This document shows positions 38,361-47,093 of a DNA stretch of 64,000 nt, piece after piece. The stretch is from positions 1 to 64,000 of the forward strand of contig JAIXKK010000034.1 of assembly GCA_026954325.1 (NCBI GenBank), written 5' to 3'. A model generated the notes under the pieces. It was not told where the DNA came from and searched no databases. It saw only the letters and a list, made by a program, of their open reading frames with translations. Made by a program: the position numbers and the translations under genes. The DNA comes from Bryobacterales bacterium. Its GTDB lineage: Bacteria > Acidobacteriota > Terriglobia > Bryobacterales > Bryobacteraceae. Within the stretch, counting starts at the first letter, position 1. Every line of letters begins with the position of its first letter.

Positions 38361-39167
38361 ATGCTCGAAACCATCCGTTCCGGCGCCAATGCCGCACGCG
38401 CTAAAGTTGTGTTGTTTGATTTTGACGGGACCCTATCCACCATCCGTTCCGGCTGGGTGGAAGTGATGGTTCCCATGATGGTAGAGATCCTCGCGGGATT
38501 GAAAACCGGAGAATCGGAGGCGGAACTCACGGAGATCGCGCGTGAGTACGTGGGCCGGCTCACAGGCAAGGACACCATTTACCAGATGATCGAACTGGCC
38601 GGCCAGGTGTCGCGGCGCGGAGGCAAGGCGGAAGATCCCCTTGTCTACAAACGCCGCTATCTCGACCTGCTGTGGGTGAAGATTCGCGACCGCGTGGAAT
38701 CGCTTCGCAGAGGCGAGGCGGCGCCCGATCAGTACATGGTGCCGGGCGCGCGGGCGCTGCTCGATTCACTCAAAGAGCGCGGGCTGAAGATGTATCTTGC
38801 CAGCGGCACGGATGACGCCGCCATGAAGGAAGAGGCCCGCCTGCTCGAAATCGACCGCTACTTCGACGGCGGCTGCCATGGGGCCCTTGACGATTACAAG
38901 TCTTTTTCGAAGGCCATCCTCATCCGGCGCATCATTGATGCGGCCGAGGCCCGGGGCGAAGAGTTTCTCGGCTTCGGCGACGGCTTCGTCGAGATCGAGA
39001 ACGTAAAACAAGTGGGCGGATTGGCTGTCGGCGTTGCCACCGCGGAGCCCGAATGTCTGCGCGTGGATGAATGGAAGCGCGGACGCCTGGTCAAGGTGGG
39101 CGCGGATTACATCATCCCCAACTACCTGCGCCTGGCCGAACTGAACGCCACGCTCTTTCCCAACTGA
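38361..39167 (+). CDS. HAD-superfamily phosphatase
   Basis: The 268-residue protein has HAD motif I at D20/D22 (LFDFDGTLS), motif II in YLASGTDD and motif IV in GFGDGFVE, with a helical cap between about 30 and 130. It probably dephosphorylates a sugar phosphate. It is first in a five-gene run in which each gene starts within a few bases of the previous stop, which links it to the kinase and isomerase genes that follow. It resembles GmhB only in being a HAD enzyme; the sequence is longer and has a different cap. Confidence 0.82.
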   Translation: MLETIRSGANAARAKVVLFDFDGTLSTIRSGWVEVMVPMMVEILAGLKTGESEAELTEIAREYVGRLTGKDTIYQMIELAGQVSRRGGKAEDPLVYKRRYLDLLWVKIRDRVESLRRGEAAPDQYMVPGARALLDSLKERGLKMYLASGTDDAAMKEEARLLEIDRYFDGGCHGALDDYKSFSKAILIRRIIDAAEARGEEFLGFGDGFVEIENVKQVGGLAVGVATAEPECLRVDEWKRGRLVKVGADYIIPNYLRLAELNATLFPN

Positions 39168-40132
39168 TGCCGTCCCGATACACTCGATTCGACCGCTCCC
39201 GGCTGAGCGTGCTCCCTCTTTCCGAGCGCGCCAATGACCTGCCGCTTGGCCGCTGGCTTTCGCTCGAGGACCCCGTGCCGCCCTTCGAGCATCCGGATCT
39301 TGCCGCCGTGGCCGCTCGGCTTTCCGCCGCCGCTTCCGCCGGCGCGGCGCGCGTCCTGATGATGGGCGCGCACGTGCTTCGCGCCGGCGTCAACCGCCAC
39401 ATCATCGACCTGATTGAGCGCGGGGTGCTCGATCATATTGCGATGAACGGCGCCGGCATCATCCACGACTACGAACTCGCGCGTATCGGCGCAACCACGG
39501 AAAGCGTCGCCCGCTACATTCGCAGCGGGCAGTTCGGCCTGTGGCGCGAGACCGGCGAATTGAATGACTGGATCAAAGCCGTGAACGACGAGGAACTGGG
39601 CCTGGGGGAAGGGATCGGCAAGCAGATCCTCGAGAGCGATTTCCCGCACCGCGACCTGAGTGTTCTCGCCGCCGCGTACCGCCGCGGCGTTCCCGTCACC
39701 TCCCATGTCGGCATCGGCTACGACATCCTGCACGAACACCCCAACTGCGACGGAGCGGCGCTCGGCGCGGCGAGCTACCGCGATTTCCTCATCTTCGCCG
39801 CCGCGATGGAGCGCATGGAGAATGGCGTGCTGCTCAGTTTCGGCTCCGCCATCATGGCGCCCGAGGTTTACCTGAAGGCGCTGGCCATGGCTCGCAACGT
39901 GGCGCATCAGCAGGGGCGGGCGATCCGTAATTTCACGACGGCCGTCTTCGATATGGTTCCCATCCGCGGCGATATCCACCGTGAACTCGACAAGACGGAC
40001 CCCGGCTATTATTTCCGCCCGCACAAGACGATTCTCGTGCGCACCGTGGCCGATGGCGGCGAGAGCTTCTATTTTTGCGGCGATCACCGCGCCACCTTCC
40101 CCGCGCTGCGCGAGGCGGTTCTGGAGGCGTAG
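39167..40132 (+). CDS. Deoxyhypusine-synthase-like protein of a sugar-phosphate operon
   Basis: The 321-residue protein looks like the deoxyhypusine synthase fold by pattern: IIDLIERGVLDHIAMNGAG (compare the DHS segment VDVLVTTAGG), then RRGVPVTSHVGIGYDI, a glycine-rich SFGSAIMAPEVY and a C-terminal HRATFPALREAVLEA. True DHS modifies eIF-5A in archaea and eukaryotes, and the DHS lysine-containing segment is not evident here. The ATG shares one base with the HAD stop (TGATG). Its place before an RfaE-type kinase, a ROK kinase and a GmhA-like isomerase suggests an NAD-dependent role in sugar metabolism. The fold call is inference. Confidence 0.6.
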   Translation: MPSRYTRFDRSRLSVLPLSERANDLPLGRWLSLEDPVPPFEHPDLAAVAARLSAAASAGAARVLMMGAHVLRAGVNRHIIDLIERGVLDHIAMNGAGIIHDYELARIGATTESVARYIRSGQFGLWRETGELNDWIKAVNDEELGLGEGIGKQILESDFPHRDLSVLAAAYRRGVPVTSHVGIGYDILHEHPNCDGAALGAASYRDFLIFAAAMERMENGVLLSFGSAIMAPEVYLKALAMARNVAHQQGRAIRNFTTAVFDMVPIRGDIHRELDKTDPGYYFRPHKTILVRTVADGGESFYFCGDHRATFPALREAVLEA

Positions 40133-40135
40133 GCG

Positions 40136-41137
40136 ATGCCGTTCCCTTTCGAAGAGATCATTGCGGGCTTCCGCGCGCGGCGGGCGCTGGTGGTGGGCGA
40201 TATCTGCCTCGACCGTTGGTGCGCCTACGATCCCGGCGCCGGCGAACCTTCCCGCGAAACGGGCATTCCGCGCACGGCGGTGGTCGCTTCTCAACTCACC
40301 CCCGGCGCCGGCGGAACCATCGCCAATAACCTCGCGGCGCTCGAAACCGGCCTTGTGGCGGTGCTGGGCGTTCTCGGCGAGGACGGGCACGGCTGGGAAC
40401 TGCGCCGGGCGCTCGCGGCGCGCGGTATCGATCACCAACTCTGCGTCACGCACCCCGAAGTTTGCACCTTCACCTACACGAAACTCCTCAACCGCAGGAC
40501 CGGGGAGGAGGACCTGCCGCGGGTGGACTTCATCAACTCGACTCCGCTGCCTCCCGAGGCAGAAGAAGAACTGGTGAACCGCCTCCGCCGGAATGCCGCG
40601 GAGTTCGACGTGATCCTTGTCTCCGACCAGGCGGAGACCAACGCCGGCGGCGTGGTAACCGCTGCCGTCCGCGAGTGTCTCGCCTCTCTGGCGCTCGAGT
40701 TTCCGGAGAAAGTCATCTGGGTGGATTCCCGCCTCCGGCCGGAACTGTTCCGGAAAGTGATTGTGAAGCCGAACCAGGACGAAGCGGAGGCGGCCTGCGC
40801 GCGGGCGTTCGGAAAGGCCGATTTCGCGGCGCTGCGGGCGCTGACGGAGTCGCCCTTGCTGGTGGTGACGCATGGGGGGCGCGGTGTTCTGCTGGTGCGG
40901 GAGGGCGCGGAACCCACGATGGTCCCCACGGTCCCCGTGGCGCATCCCGTCGATATTTGCGGCGCGGGCGACAGCTTTTCCGCCGCCTCCTCCATCGCCT
41001 TGTCCATCACTCGCGATCCGGTGGCGGCGGCCCGGTTCGGCAACCTCGCCGCTTCCGTTACCATCATGAAGAAGGGCACGGGAACCGCATCTCCCAATGA
41101 ACTCCGGGCTCAACTGAGCAGACACTCACTCGCATGA
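40136..41137 (+). CDS. PfkB-family sugar kinase (HldE/RfaE kinase-domain type)
   Basis: The 333-residue protein is a ribokinase-fold kinase: an N-terminal ALVVGDICLDRW typical of the RfaE heptose-7-phosphate kinase domain, substrate loop PGAGGTIANNLAAL, the KPNQDEAEAA segment and the C-terminal anion hole GAGDSFSAA with catalytic Asp. It lacks the fused adenylyltransferase domain of HldE. It likely phosphorylates a sugar phosphate in the pathway defined by this operon. It starts 3 bases after the previous stop. Exact substrate is unproven. Confidence 0.85.
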   Translation: MPFPFEEIIAGFRARRALVVGDICLDRWCAYDPGAGEPSRETGIPRTAVVASQLTPGAGGTIANNLAALETGLVAVLGVLGEDGHGWELRRALAARGIDHQLCVTHPEVCTFTYTKLLNRRTGEEDLPRVDFINSTPLPPEAEEELVNRLRRNAAEFDVILVSDQAETNAGGVVTAAVRECLASLALEFPEKVIWVDSRLRPELFRKVIVKPNQDEAEAACARAFGKADFAALRALTESPLLVVTHGGRGVLLVREGAEPTMVPTVPVAHPVDICGAGDSFSAASSIALSITRDPVAAARFGNLAASVTIMKKGTGTASPNELRAQLSRHSLA

Positions 41138-41997
41138 ATACGCTTGTTATCGACGTTGGAGGCACCAAGTTCACGGTTGCCGTGTTCAAGGATCAGCGCA
41201 TAATCCTGCGCGACACGCGGGCGACGGACCGGGAGGGCGGCCGCGACTGGATGCTGGGTCAGATCGCTCAAATGGCGCATCACTGGGCGAAGCACGTGCC
41301 GCTCCACCGCTGCGGCATCGGCTTCGGCGGCCCGGTGGAGTACTCTTCGCAGCGCGTCACCTTGTCTACGCACGTCGGCGGGTGGCGGGATTTCGATTTC
41401 CCCGCCTGGGTGCGGGAGCATCTGCAAATCCCCGCGGTGATGGACAATGACGCCAACGTGGGCGCGCTCGGCGAGGCGGTATTCGGCGCGGGGTGCGATT
41501 GTGATCCGGTGTTCTATATGACCCTCTCCACGGGCATCGGCGGAGGAATCATTCAAAATCAGCGCGTGTGGCGCGGCGCCGATTCCTATGCCGGCGAGAT
41601 CGGCCACCTCACCGTGCGTCCCGATGGTCCCGAATGCCTCTGCGGCGCCAGGGGTTGCCTGGAGCGGATGTGCTGCGGCTTGTGGCTTGAAAGCGATTAC
41701 GGCAAGCCGGCCTATGAACTGCTCGAAGACGAGGCGTTCGTGGATCGTTACGTGGTGGATTTGGCGCTCGGCCTCAAATCGTGCATCATGCTGCTGAATC
41801 CGGCGCGGATTGTCATCGGCGGCGGCATCGCCAAGGCGGGGGACCGCCTGTTCGAGCCGTTGCGGCGCGAACTGCGGAAACAGATTACGGCCTGGTCGCG
41901 GGCGCGCATCGACGTCGTACCGGCGGCGTTAGGGGATGACTCGATCCTCTACGGCGCGCTCGCGCTGGCCAATGAATTGGAAAGGAAGGACTCGTGA
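41134..41997 (+). CDS. ROK-family sugar kinase
   Basis: The 287-residue protein has the ROK/ASKHA features: phosphate loop DVGGTKFTVAVF near residue 7, catalytic Asp in MDNDANVGALGE, adenosine loop STGIGGG, and the zinc site EIGHLTVRPDG followed by CLCGARGCLE. Members phosphorylate glucose, N-acetylmannosamine or similar sugars. It has no helix-turn-helix, so it is an enzyme, not a repressor. It overlaps the kinase gene before it by 4 bases and the SIS gene after it by 4. Confidence 0.9.
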   Translation: MNTLVIDVGGTKFTVAVFKDQRIILRDTRATDREGGRDWMLGQIAQMAHHWAKHVPLHRCGIGFGGPVEYSSQRVTLSTHVGGWRDFDFPAWVREHLQIPAVMDNDANVGALGEAVFGAGCDCDPVFYMTLSTGIGGGIIQNQRVWRGADSYAGEIGHLTVRPDGPECLCGARGCLERMCCGLWLESDYGKPAYELLEDEAFVDRYVVDLALGLKSCIMLLNPARIVIGGGIAKAGDRLFEPLRRELRKQITAWSRARIDVVPAALGDDSILYGALALANELERKDS

Positions 41998-42551
41998 ATT
42001 TCGCCCAAAAGTACAAGGAAGATTGCGTGAAGGCAATCGAGGCGATTGATCTGGAGAAGGTGGGTGCGGCGATTGAAGTGTTCCGCGACGCGCGCGAGAA
42101 CGATCGCCATATTTTTGTTTGCGGCAACGGAGGGAGCGCCTCGACGGCTTCGCATTTTGTGTGCGACATGGTGAAGGGGGCGAGCTTCAATCGAGGGACC
42201 CGATTCCGGATCATGGCGCTGACGGATTCGCTGCCGACGATCACGGCGTATTCGAACGATGTGTCCTACGACGCGATATTTGTGGAGCAGCTTAAGAACT
42301 TCGCCAAGCCGGACGATGTGGTAATGGGGATCAGTGGTTCCGGAAATTCGCCAAACGTTCTTCGCGCTCTCGAATATGCTAACTCGATCGGCTGCAAGAC
42401 GCTAGCGCTCACCGGACGTGATGGCGGAAAACTGGGGCCGCTGGCTCAATTGAACATCCATGTGGCGAATCCACACATGGGGCGCATTGAAGACGCGCAC
42501 ATGATTATTTGCCACATGATCTGCTACTTCTTCATGGATACGGAAAAGTAG
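41994..42551 (+). CDS. SIS-domain phosphosugar isomerase, GmhA-like
   Basis: The 185-residue protein is a single SIS domain close in size and motifs to sedoheptulose-7-phosphate isomerase GmhA: CGNGGSASTASHFVCDM near residue 43, SGSGNSPNVLRAL and ALTGRDGGKL. The C-terminal RIEDAHMIICHMI replaces the usual VQEVHxxxxH metal site but keeps E and His residues. It starts with GTG overlapping the ROK gene (GTGA). It supports a heptose-phosphate-like product for the operon. Confidence 0.85.
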   Translation: MNFAQKYKEDCVKAIEAIDLEKVGAAIEVFRDARENDRHIFVCGNGGSASTASHFVCDMVKGASFNRGTRFRIMALTDSLPTITAYSNDVSYDAIFVEQLKNFAKPDDVVMGISGSGNSPNVLRALEYANSIGCKTLALTGRDGGKLGPLAQLNIHVANPHMGRIEDAHMIICHMICYFFMDTEK

Positions 42552-42595
42552 CGTCGCCGCGCACCCATCCCGGCGCGGTGGAAAGGGGGGAGCGC

Positions 42596-44059
42596 GTGCA
42601 GAACGAAAGTCCGGAAGACGCTTTACGGCGCAGGCTGAAGGAGATCCTGTCCCGTCCGGACCTTCCCGCCTTCTCGCAAAACATCCAGCAGATTCTTCGT
42701 TACGCCGGTAGTGAAGACACTTCCGTCCGCAACATCACCAACATCGTGCTGCGGGAGTACAGCATCTCCCTGAGGTTGCTGCGAGCGGCGAATTCGCCGC
42801 TGTATAACCGCTCCGGGAAACCCATTTTGAGCGTGTCCCATGCGGCTTCCCTGCTCGGCCTGCAGGCCATCCGCGATCTGGCGGCGGGCACGATGTTTTT
42901 CGAACATTTCCGCAACCGCTCGCCCGGCCTGCGGCAGTTGATGTTCCTCTCGCTGTTGACCGCCAACCATGCCCGCGAGGCGGCGTCTTTGCTGGGATAT
43001 CCGCACATCGAGGAAGCCTACCTCTGCGGCATGTTCCGCAATCTGGGAGAAGTGCTGGTGGCGAGCTACCTGGACGAGGATTACAACCGGATTCTGACCG
43101 AGCGTAAGCAGCCGAAGTATTCCGAAAAACATGCCGTGAAAAAGGTGCTGCGGTTCACTTACGAGGATCTGGGCCGGGCGATGGTGGAACATTGGGGGTT
43201 GCCGGAGGCGGTGAAGGAAACGCTGCGCGAATGTTTCGTGGGGACGGCGCGGTTGCGGCCGCATCAGGGAGAATTTCTGACCGCGGTGGTGGGCCTGAGT
43301 CACCGCTTGACCGATCTCGTCTACCGCCAGGACGATCCCTCGCCGGCGGCGCGGATCGAGAACCTCCGCGACGCCTTCCACCGGACCCTTGGCGTTACGA
43401 CGGAACATTTGGAGAGCATCCTCGAAGCGGCGGTGAGGGAAACAAAGGAGGCGTCGCGTAACCTCAGCATCCCCTTTGACACGCTGCGGCTGAAGCAGCA
43501 GTTGGAGAAGGCGCTGGTTCTCCCCTTGGCGGCAGCGGGGCCGGAGGAGGAATTTCTATCCTCGCTTTTGCGGCAGGTGGAATCGGGCGAGTACGAGTTG
43601 CAGGACTTGCTGCTCTCCGTCCTCGAGAAGGTCACCAAGGAGTGTGCCCTGGACCGGGCGTTGTTCTGTCTGGTGGACCCGGCGTCGAATTCCATCCATG
43701 GCCGTGTCGGATTCGGAGCGGAGGCGGATACGCTCTTGCGGTCGTTTCACTTTCCCCTATCCTTGCGCGGCGGGCCGATCGCGCTGGCGATACTGCGCAA
43801 GCATGACCTGTTTCAATTTGGCGAGAAGGACTTGCGGTTTGACCGGTCTGCCTTTTTGCAAAAACTCGGCTCGGCCAGTTTCCTGCTCTGTCCGGTGATT
43901 GTGGACGGCATGGTGATCGGATGCCTTTACGGGGATCGCAAACAGAATGCTCCGCTCGAACCCCGGACGCAACTCCATGTGGCGAAACTCCGCGATCTGG
44001 CGGGGGAGGCGATCAAGCGAAGACGCGCCTCGTCTGAAGTTTACGAAGGCGTTCGTTAG
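42596..44059 (+). CDS. HDOD-domain protein with C-terminal GAF-like domain
   Basis: The 487-residue protein has an N-terminal HDOD domain (about 20-230: LPAFSQNIQQIL, REYSISLRLLRAANSPLYNR, SHAASLLGLQAIRDLA), a helical middle, and a C-terminal GAF-like sensory domain (about 330-480). HDOD proteins take part in signalling networks, often linked to cyclic-di-GMP. No catalytic HD residues are evident. The GTG at 42596 is chosen because GGGGGAG lies 5 bases upstream. The 3' end overlaps the convergent histone-deacetylase-like gene by 4 bases. Confidence 0.85.
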   Translation: MQNESPEDALRRRLKEILSRPDLPAFSQNIQQILRYAGSEDTSVRNITNIVLREYSISLRLLRAANSPLYNRSGKPILSVSHAASLLGLQAIRDLAAGTMFFEHFRNRSPGLRQLMFLSLLTANHAREAASLLGYPHIEEAYLCGMFRNLGEVLVASYLDEDYNRILTERKQPKYSEKHAVKKVLRFTYEDLGRAMVEHWGLPEAVKETLRECFVGTARLRPHQGEFLTAVVGLSHRLTDLVYRQDDPSPAARIENLRDAFHRTLGVTTEHLESILEAAVRETKEASRNLSIPFDTLRLKQQLEKALVLPLAAAGPEEEFLSSLLRQVESGEYELQDLLLSVLEKVTKECALDRALFCLVDPASNSIHGRVGFGAEADTLLRSFHFPLSLRGGPIALAILRKHDLFQFGEKDLRFDRSAFLQKLGSASFLLCPVIVDGMVIGCLYGDRKQNAPLEPRTQLHVAKLRDLAGEAIKRRRASSEVYEGVR

Positions 44060-44979
44060 GCAATTCTTTCAGCGCGCACCCCACCGAGGACGGAGGCGGC
44101 CATCAGGTAGGTGTTGGCATGCGCCCGGGCCGTGTTCTCGAGAGGATCGGAATATCCTCCCCCGAGCGTGATCAGCGCCGGAACCCCGGATTGGCGGCAT
44201 GCCGCAAAGACTTGCCGGTCGCGTTCCCGAAGGCCTTCGAGGCTCAGCGAAAGGCGGCCGAGGGTGTCGGTGGCCAGGCTGTCCACTCCCGATTGATAGA
44301 TCACCAAGCCGGGAGCGAACTCGAATACCCGCGGCAGCACCGATTCCAGATGGCGCAGGTACTCTTCGTCGCCGGCGCCGTCGGGCAGCGCAATGTCGAT
44401 ACGGCTTTGCTGCTTGCGAAAGGGGAAGTTGTTGCGCCCGTGCATGGAAAGGGTGAGGACGTCCGGGTCATTCTGAAAAATAAACGCGGTTCCATCACCC
44501 TGGTGGACATCCAGGTCGATGACGGCGGCGCGGCGGATGCGGCCCCGGGAACGCAAGTAACGAATGACGACGGCAATGTCGTTGAAGACGCAAAAGCCCG
44601 AACCTTCGGCGGGGAAGGCGTGATGCGTGCCGCCGGCGAGATTGCCTCCCCATCCCGATTCCATGGCATCTTCGGCGGCCTCGAGTGATCCGCCGGCGCT
44701 GGCCAGTGTGCGCCGCACCAGTCCTTCCGACCACGGGAAGCCGATGCGCCGGACAATGGCGTGGTCCAGCGTGCCGGCAAGAAAGCGCCGGACGTAGTCC
44801 GGATGATGCGCCAGTTCGATCACCGGCGGAGAGGCGAGGGGAGCCTCCACGAAATCAAAGACTCCGGCTGCGCGGAGATGCTCGCGCACCATGGCGTACT
44901 TCTGCATGGGGAATTTGTGCCCCGCGGGCAGAGGGATGGCGAAGTGATCGCAGTAGTAGAGGCGCCGGCGGCGGTTCAC
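44056..44979 (-). CDS. Histone-deacetylase-family amidohydrolase
   Basis: The 307-residue protein is a zinc-dependent deacetylase of the HDAC/AcuC/acetylpolyamine group: GGTHHAFPAEGSGFCVFND (tandem catalytic His), IDLDVHQGDGTA (zinc Asp/His), QSGVDSLATD (zinc Asp) and LGGGYS with the catalytic Tyr. Bacterial members act on acetylated polyamines, lysines or acetoin-related substrates. The start is GTG overlapping the DUF1080 stop by 4 bases. Which substrate is used here is unknown. Confidence 0.9.
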   Translation of the reverse strand: MNRRRRLYYCDHFAIPLPAGHKFPMQKYAMVREHLRAAGVFDFVEAPLASPPVIELAHHPDYVRRFLAGTLDHAIVRRIGFPWSEGLVRRTLASAGGSLEAAEDAMESGWGGNLAGGTHHAFPAEGSGFCVFNDIAVVIRYLRSRGRIRRAAVIDLDVHQGDGTAFIFQNDPDVLTLSMHGRNNFPFRKQQSRIDIALPDGAGDEEYLRHLESVLPRVFEFAPGLVIYQSGVDSLATDTLGRLSLSLEGLRERDRQVFAACRQSGVPALITLGGGYSDPLENTARAHANTYLMAASVLGGVRAERIA

Positions 44980-45614
44980 CGCTTCGTGAGGTCGCGTATC
45001 CAGATATCCTTGAACACCATGTTGCCCTGGCCGCCGGCATGCAGTTGAAGAGCGATGCCGCCGTCAAAGGACCGGGGGGAGGGGTCGGTAAAGTCGACCA
45101 TGGGGACGCTGTTCAGGCGGGAGACGTAGTGGTTACCCTCCACTTTGAGCAGATATTCGTTCCATTCGCCATGGCGGACGACCAACTCGTTTTCGGGGCT
45201 GGGCCAGACAATCCACTGCCGGCCGTCGCCGTAAATGCCTCCCGTGTGCTGGCCGATGCGGCAATCGATTTCAAACTGCAAGCCCTGCGAGACGTCCGGC
45301 GTGCCGGGCTTGAAATCGGTGTGGAAGAAGACGCCGCTGTTTCCGTCGCCTTCGCACTTGAAGCGCAAGGCAAGCTGGAAATCCTTGTACTTCTTTTCGG
45401 TCATCAGGTAGCCGTATTCCTTGGTGAGTGCGCTTCCGTGGATGGCTCCATTCTCCACGGTCCACTTTTCCTGGCCGATCTTGGTCCAGCCGGTGAGATC
45501 GGCGCCGTTGAAGATCTGGACCCAGTCTTCGCCGGGAAGCTTGGGACGATTGGCGCGGCGGTTCTGCGCGAAGCAGGAAACGGCAATGAGAGCGAGAATG
45601 GCAAGGCGACGCAT
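44976..45614 (-). CDS. DUF1080 (3-keto-disaccharide hydrolase-like) exported protein
   Basis: The 212-residue protein has a signal peptide (ending SCFAQN) and one DUF1080 jelly-roll domain: WVQIFNGADLTGWTKIG, FKCEGDGNSGVFFHTDF, GGIYGDG and a C-terminal FDGGIALQLHAGG with KDIWIRDL. The family includes 3-keto-glucoside hydrolases and is abundant in soil Acidobacteria and Planctomycetes. A -10-like CATAAT lies 8 bases before the ATG. It is translationally coupled to the HDAC-like gene, an odd pairing. Confidence 0.88.
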   Translation of the reverse strand: MRRLAILALIAVSCFAQNRRANRPKLPGEDWVQIFNGADLTGWTKIGQEKWTVENGAIHGSALTKEYGYLMTEKKYKDFQLALRFKCEGDGNSGVFFHTDFKPGTPDVSQGLQFEIDCRIGQHTGGIYGDGRQWIVWPSPENELVVRHGEWNEYLLKVEGNHYVSRLNSVPMVDFTDPSPRSFDGGIALQLHAGGQGNMVFKDIWIRDLTKR

Positions 45615-45816
45615 GACTTCTTATTATGCAACGTATGGGTACGGGCTGGGGGGCTTGGCGCGAGCATGCGCGAATGGAATGCCCATAATATTTGCTGAAA
45701 CCCAAGTCAATGATTGAACGCCTGGCTAATGGAAGAAACAGCCACATGAAACACCGCAAACCAGATGGGCGCCCGGGCGCGGGCCTTGCCGCTACCTGCC
45801 CGAAAAAAGGGTTGGT

Positions 45817-46083
45817 ATGAACGGCAAGGGCCCCATCGTCGCTGCCGGCGCCCGGCTGATCAGCGAGAGCGAAACCTGCCTGCGCGATTTTGTTCATGCG
45901 CGGATTCATGAATCTGAAACGCGCATGCCGGCCGCTTTTCACAAGTTTGCCGAGCGTCAGGACGCCCGCCGGACGGCCGCCCGCATCCTCGCCACGCAAA
46001 CCCGCGTTGAGGAATTGCGCGACGAGATACGCATCAGACTCGCCGGACTCGAGCGGAAACAACCCCCTCCTCCCGCGCCGTAA
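45817..46083 (+). CDS. Possible small helical protein, unknown
   Basis: An 88-residue frame rich in Ala, Arg and Glu, predicted alpha-helical (ETRMPAAFHKFAERQDARR, then TRVEELRDEIRIRLAGLE), ends in a Pro-rich tail. The ribosome site is weak and there is no known family. It fills the gap between the DUF1080 and transporter genes. It could be a spurious frame in GC-rich DNA; the upstream 200 bases (45615-45816) hold nothing else recognisable. Confidence 0.3.
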   Translation: MNGKGPIVAAGARLISESETCLRDFVHARIHESETRMPAAFHKFAERQDARRTAARILATQTRVEELRDEIRIRLAGLERKQPPPPAP

Positions 46084-46123
46084 GACCGGTAGGCTTCGGG
46101 ACTGTCACCCTCTTCCCTCTATC

Positions 46124-47017
46124 CTATGTAGCAATCTTGTGTCCGTATCGTTTGACGATCGCGACCCCCGCAAAAATAATGAGCATGGCCGAGATTTCGC
46201 GCCGGCCGAACGGCTCGCGGTAGAAGAGCCATCCGAGAATAGCGGCCACTACGGGGTTGATGTAGTTGTAGAGGGAAACGATGGCGACGGGGAGCCTGCC
46301 GAGGGCGATGATGTAGCTGGTATAGCCGACGATGGAGCCGAAGACCACCAGATAAAGCAACGCCCCGATGCCTTGGGCCGTGTAGTGCACGGGTTGATGT
46401 TCGAACAGGGTGGCGGGGAGAAAAAACAATCCCGCGGCAAATTGTTGAATTGCGGCGCTGGCCACCGGCTGGATCTTCACCTGGATGCGCCGCTGGAGGA
46501 TGGAGCCGAGGCTCCAACTGGCGCTGCCAAACTGCAGAAGCAGGAAGCCGCGGAAGACGTTTCCCGAGACGCCTTCCTTCAATACATCCGGGCCGACGAG
46601 CATTCCGGCGCCACACAACCCGGCGAGCATCCCGGCCGCGCCGCCGCGGGTGATCTTGTCTCCGCCGGGGAGGGCGTGTTCGATGCCCACCATCCAGACG
46701 GGAGACATGGCGATGAACAGGGCGGCGAGGCTGCTCGGGATGATGCGCTCGGAGAAGGTGAGACAGCTATTTCCCACGCCGAGCACCAGCACCCCGCACA
46801 GCCCCGTGAACCAGAGATGGCGGCCGCGCGGAAATTCGACGTTTGCAAGGCGGAGCGCGATGAGAAGAATGCCGCCGGAGAGGAGGAAACGCACGGAGAC
46901 GAGGAAGAGCGGAGGCAGAGACTCCAGCGCGATGCGGATGCCGAGGTAGGTGGTGCCCCAGAAGAAACAGACCGCGGCAAAGGCGAGATAGGCCGCGAAG
47001 AGGGGGTGATGGCGCAA
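46124..47017 (-). CDS. EamA/DMT-family transporter
   Basis: The 297-residue protein has ten predicted transmembrane helices in two EamA repeats, beginning CFFWGTTYLGIRIAL and with a second-repeat signature ALLYLVVFGSIVGYTSYIIAL and YNYINPVVAAILGWLFYRE. The drug/metabolite family exports amino acids or other small metabolites. No neighbour points to a substrate. It stands alone on the minus strand, divergent from vapBC2. Confidence 0.9.
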   Translation of the reverse strand: MRHHPLFAAYLAFAAVCFFWGTTYLGIRIALESLPPLFLVSVRFLLSGGILLIALRLANVEFPRGRHLWFTGLCGVLVLGVGNSCLTFSERIIPSSLAALFIAMSPVWMVGIEHALPGGDKITRGGAAGMLAGLCGAGMLVGPDVLKEGVSGNVFRGFLLLQFGSASWSLGSILQRRIQVKIQPVASAAIQQFAAGLFFLPATLFEHQPVHYTAQGIGALLYLVVFGSIVGYTSYIIALGRLPVAIVSLYNYINPVVAAILGWLFYREPFGRREISAMLIIFAGVAIVKRYGHKIAT

Positions 47018-47066
47018 GAATTCAGAATAGCAGCGTTACGCGGATACACATGCTAGCACCCGGTTT

Positions 47067-47093
47067 GTTATCATTTGCGCGAGCGATGATAAC
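47067..47093 (+). promoter_or_regulatory. 8-bp inverted repeat abutting the vapB2 start, likely operator
   Basis: GTTATCAT (47067-47074) and ATGATAAC (47086-47093) are perfect reverse complements with an 11-base spacer. The second arm ends at the base before the antitoxin ATG. Ribbon-helix-helix antitoxins bind such repeats to repress their own operons. No Shine-Dalgarno site is present between repeat and ATG, so either the mRNA is leaderless or the repeat also folds in the transcript. Confidence 0.6.
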
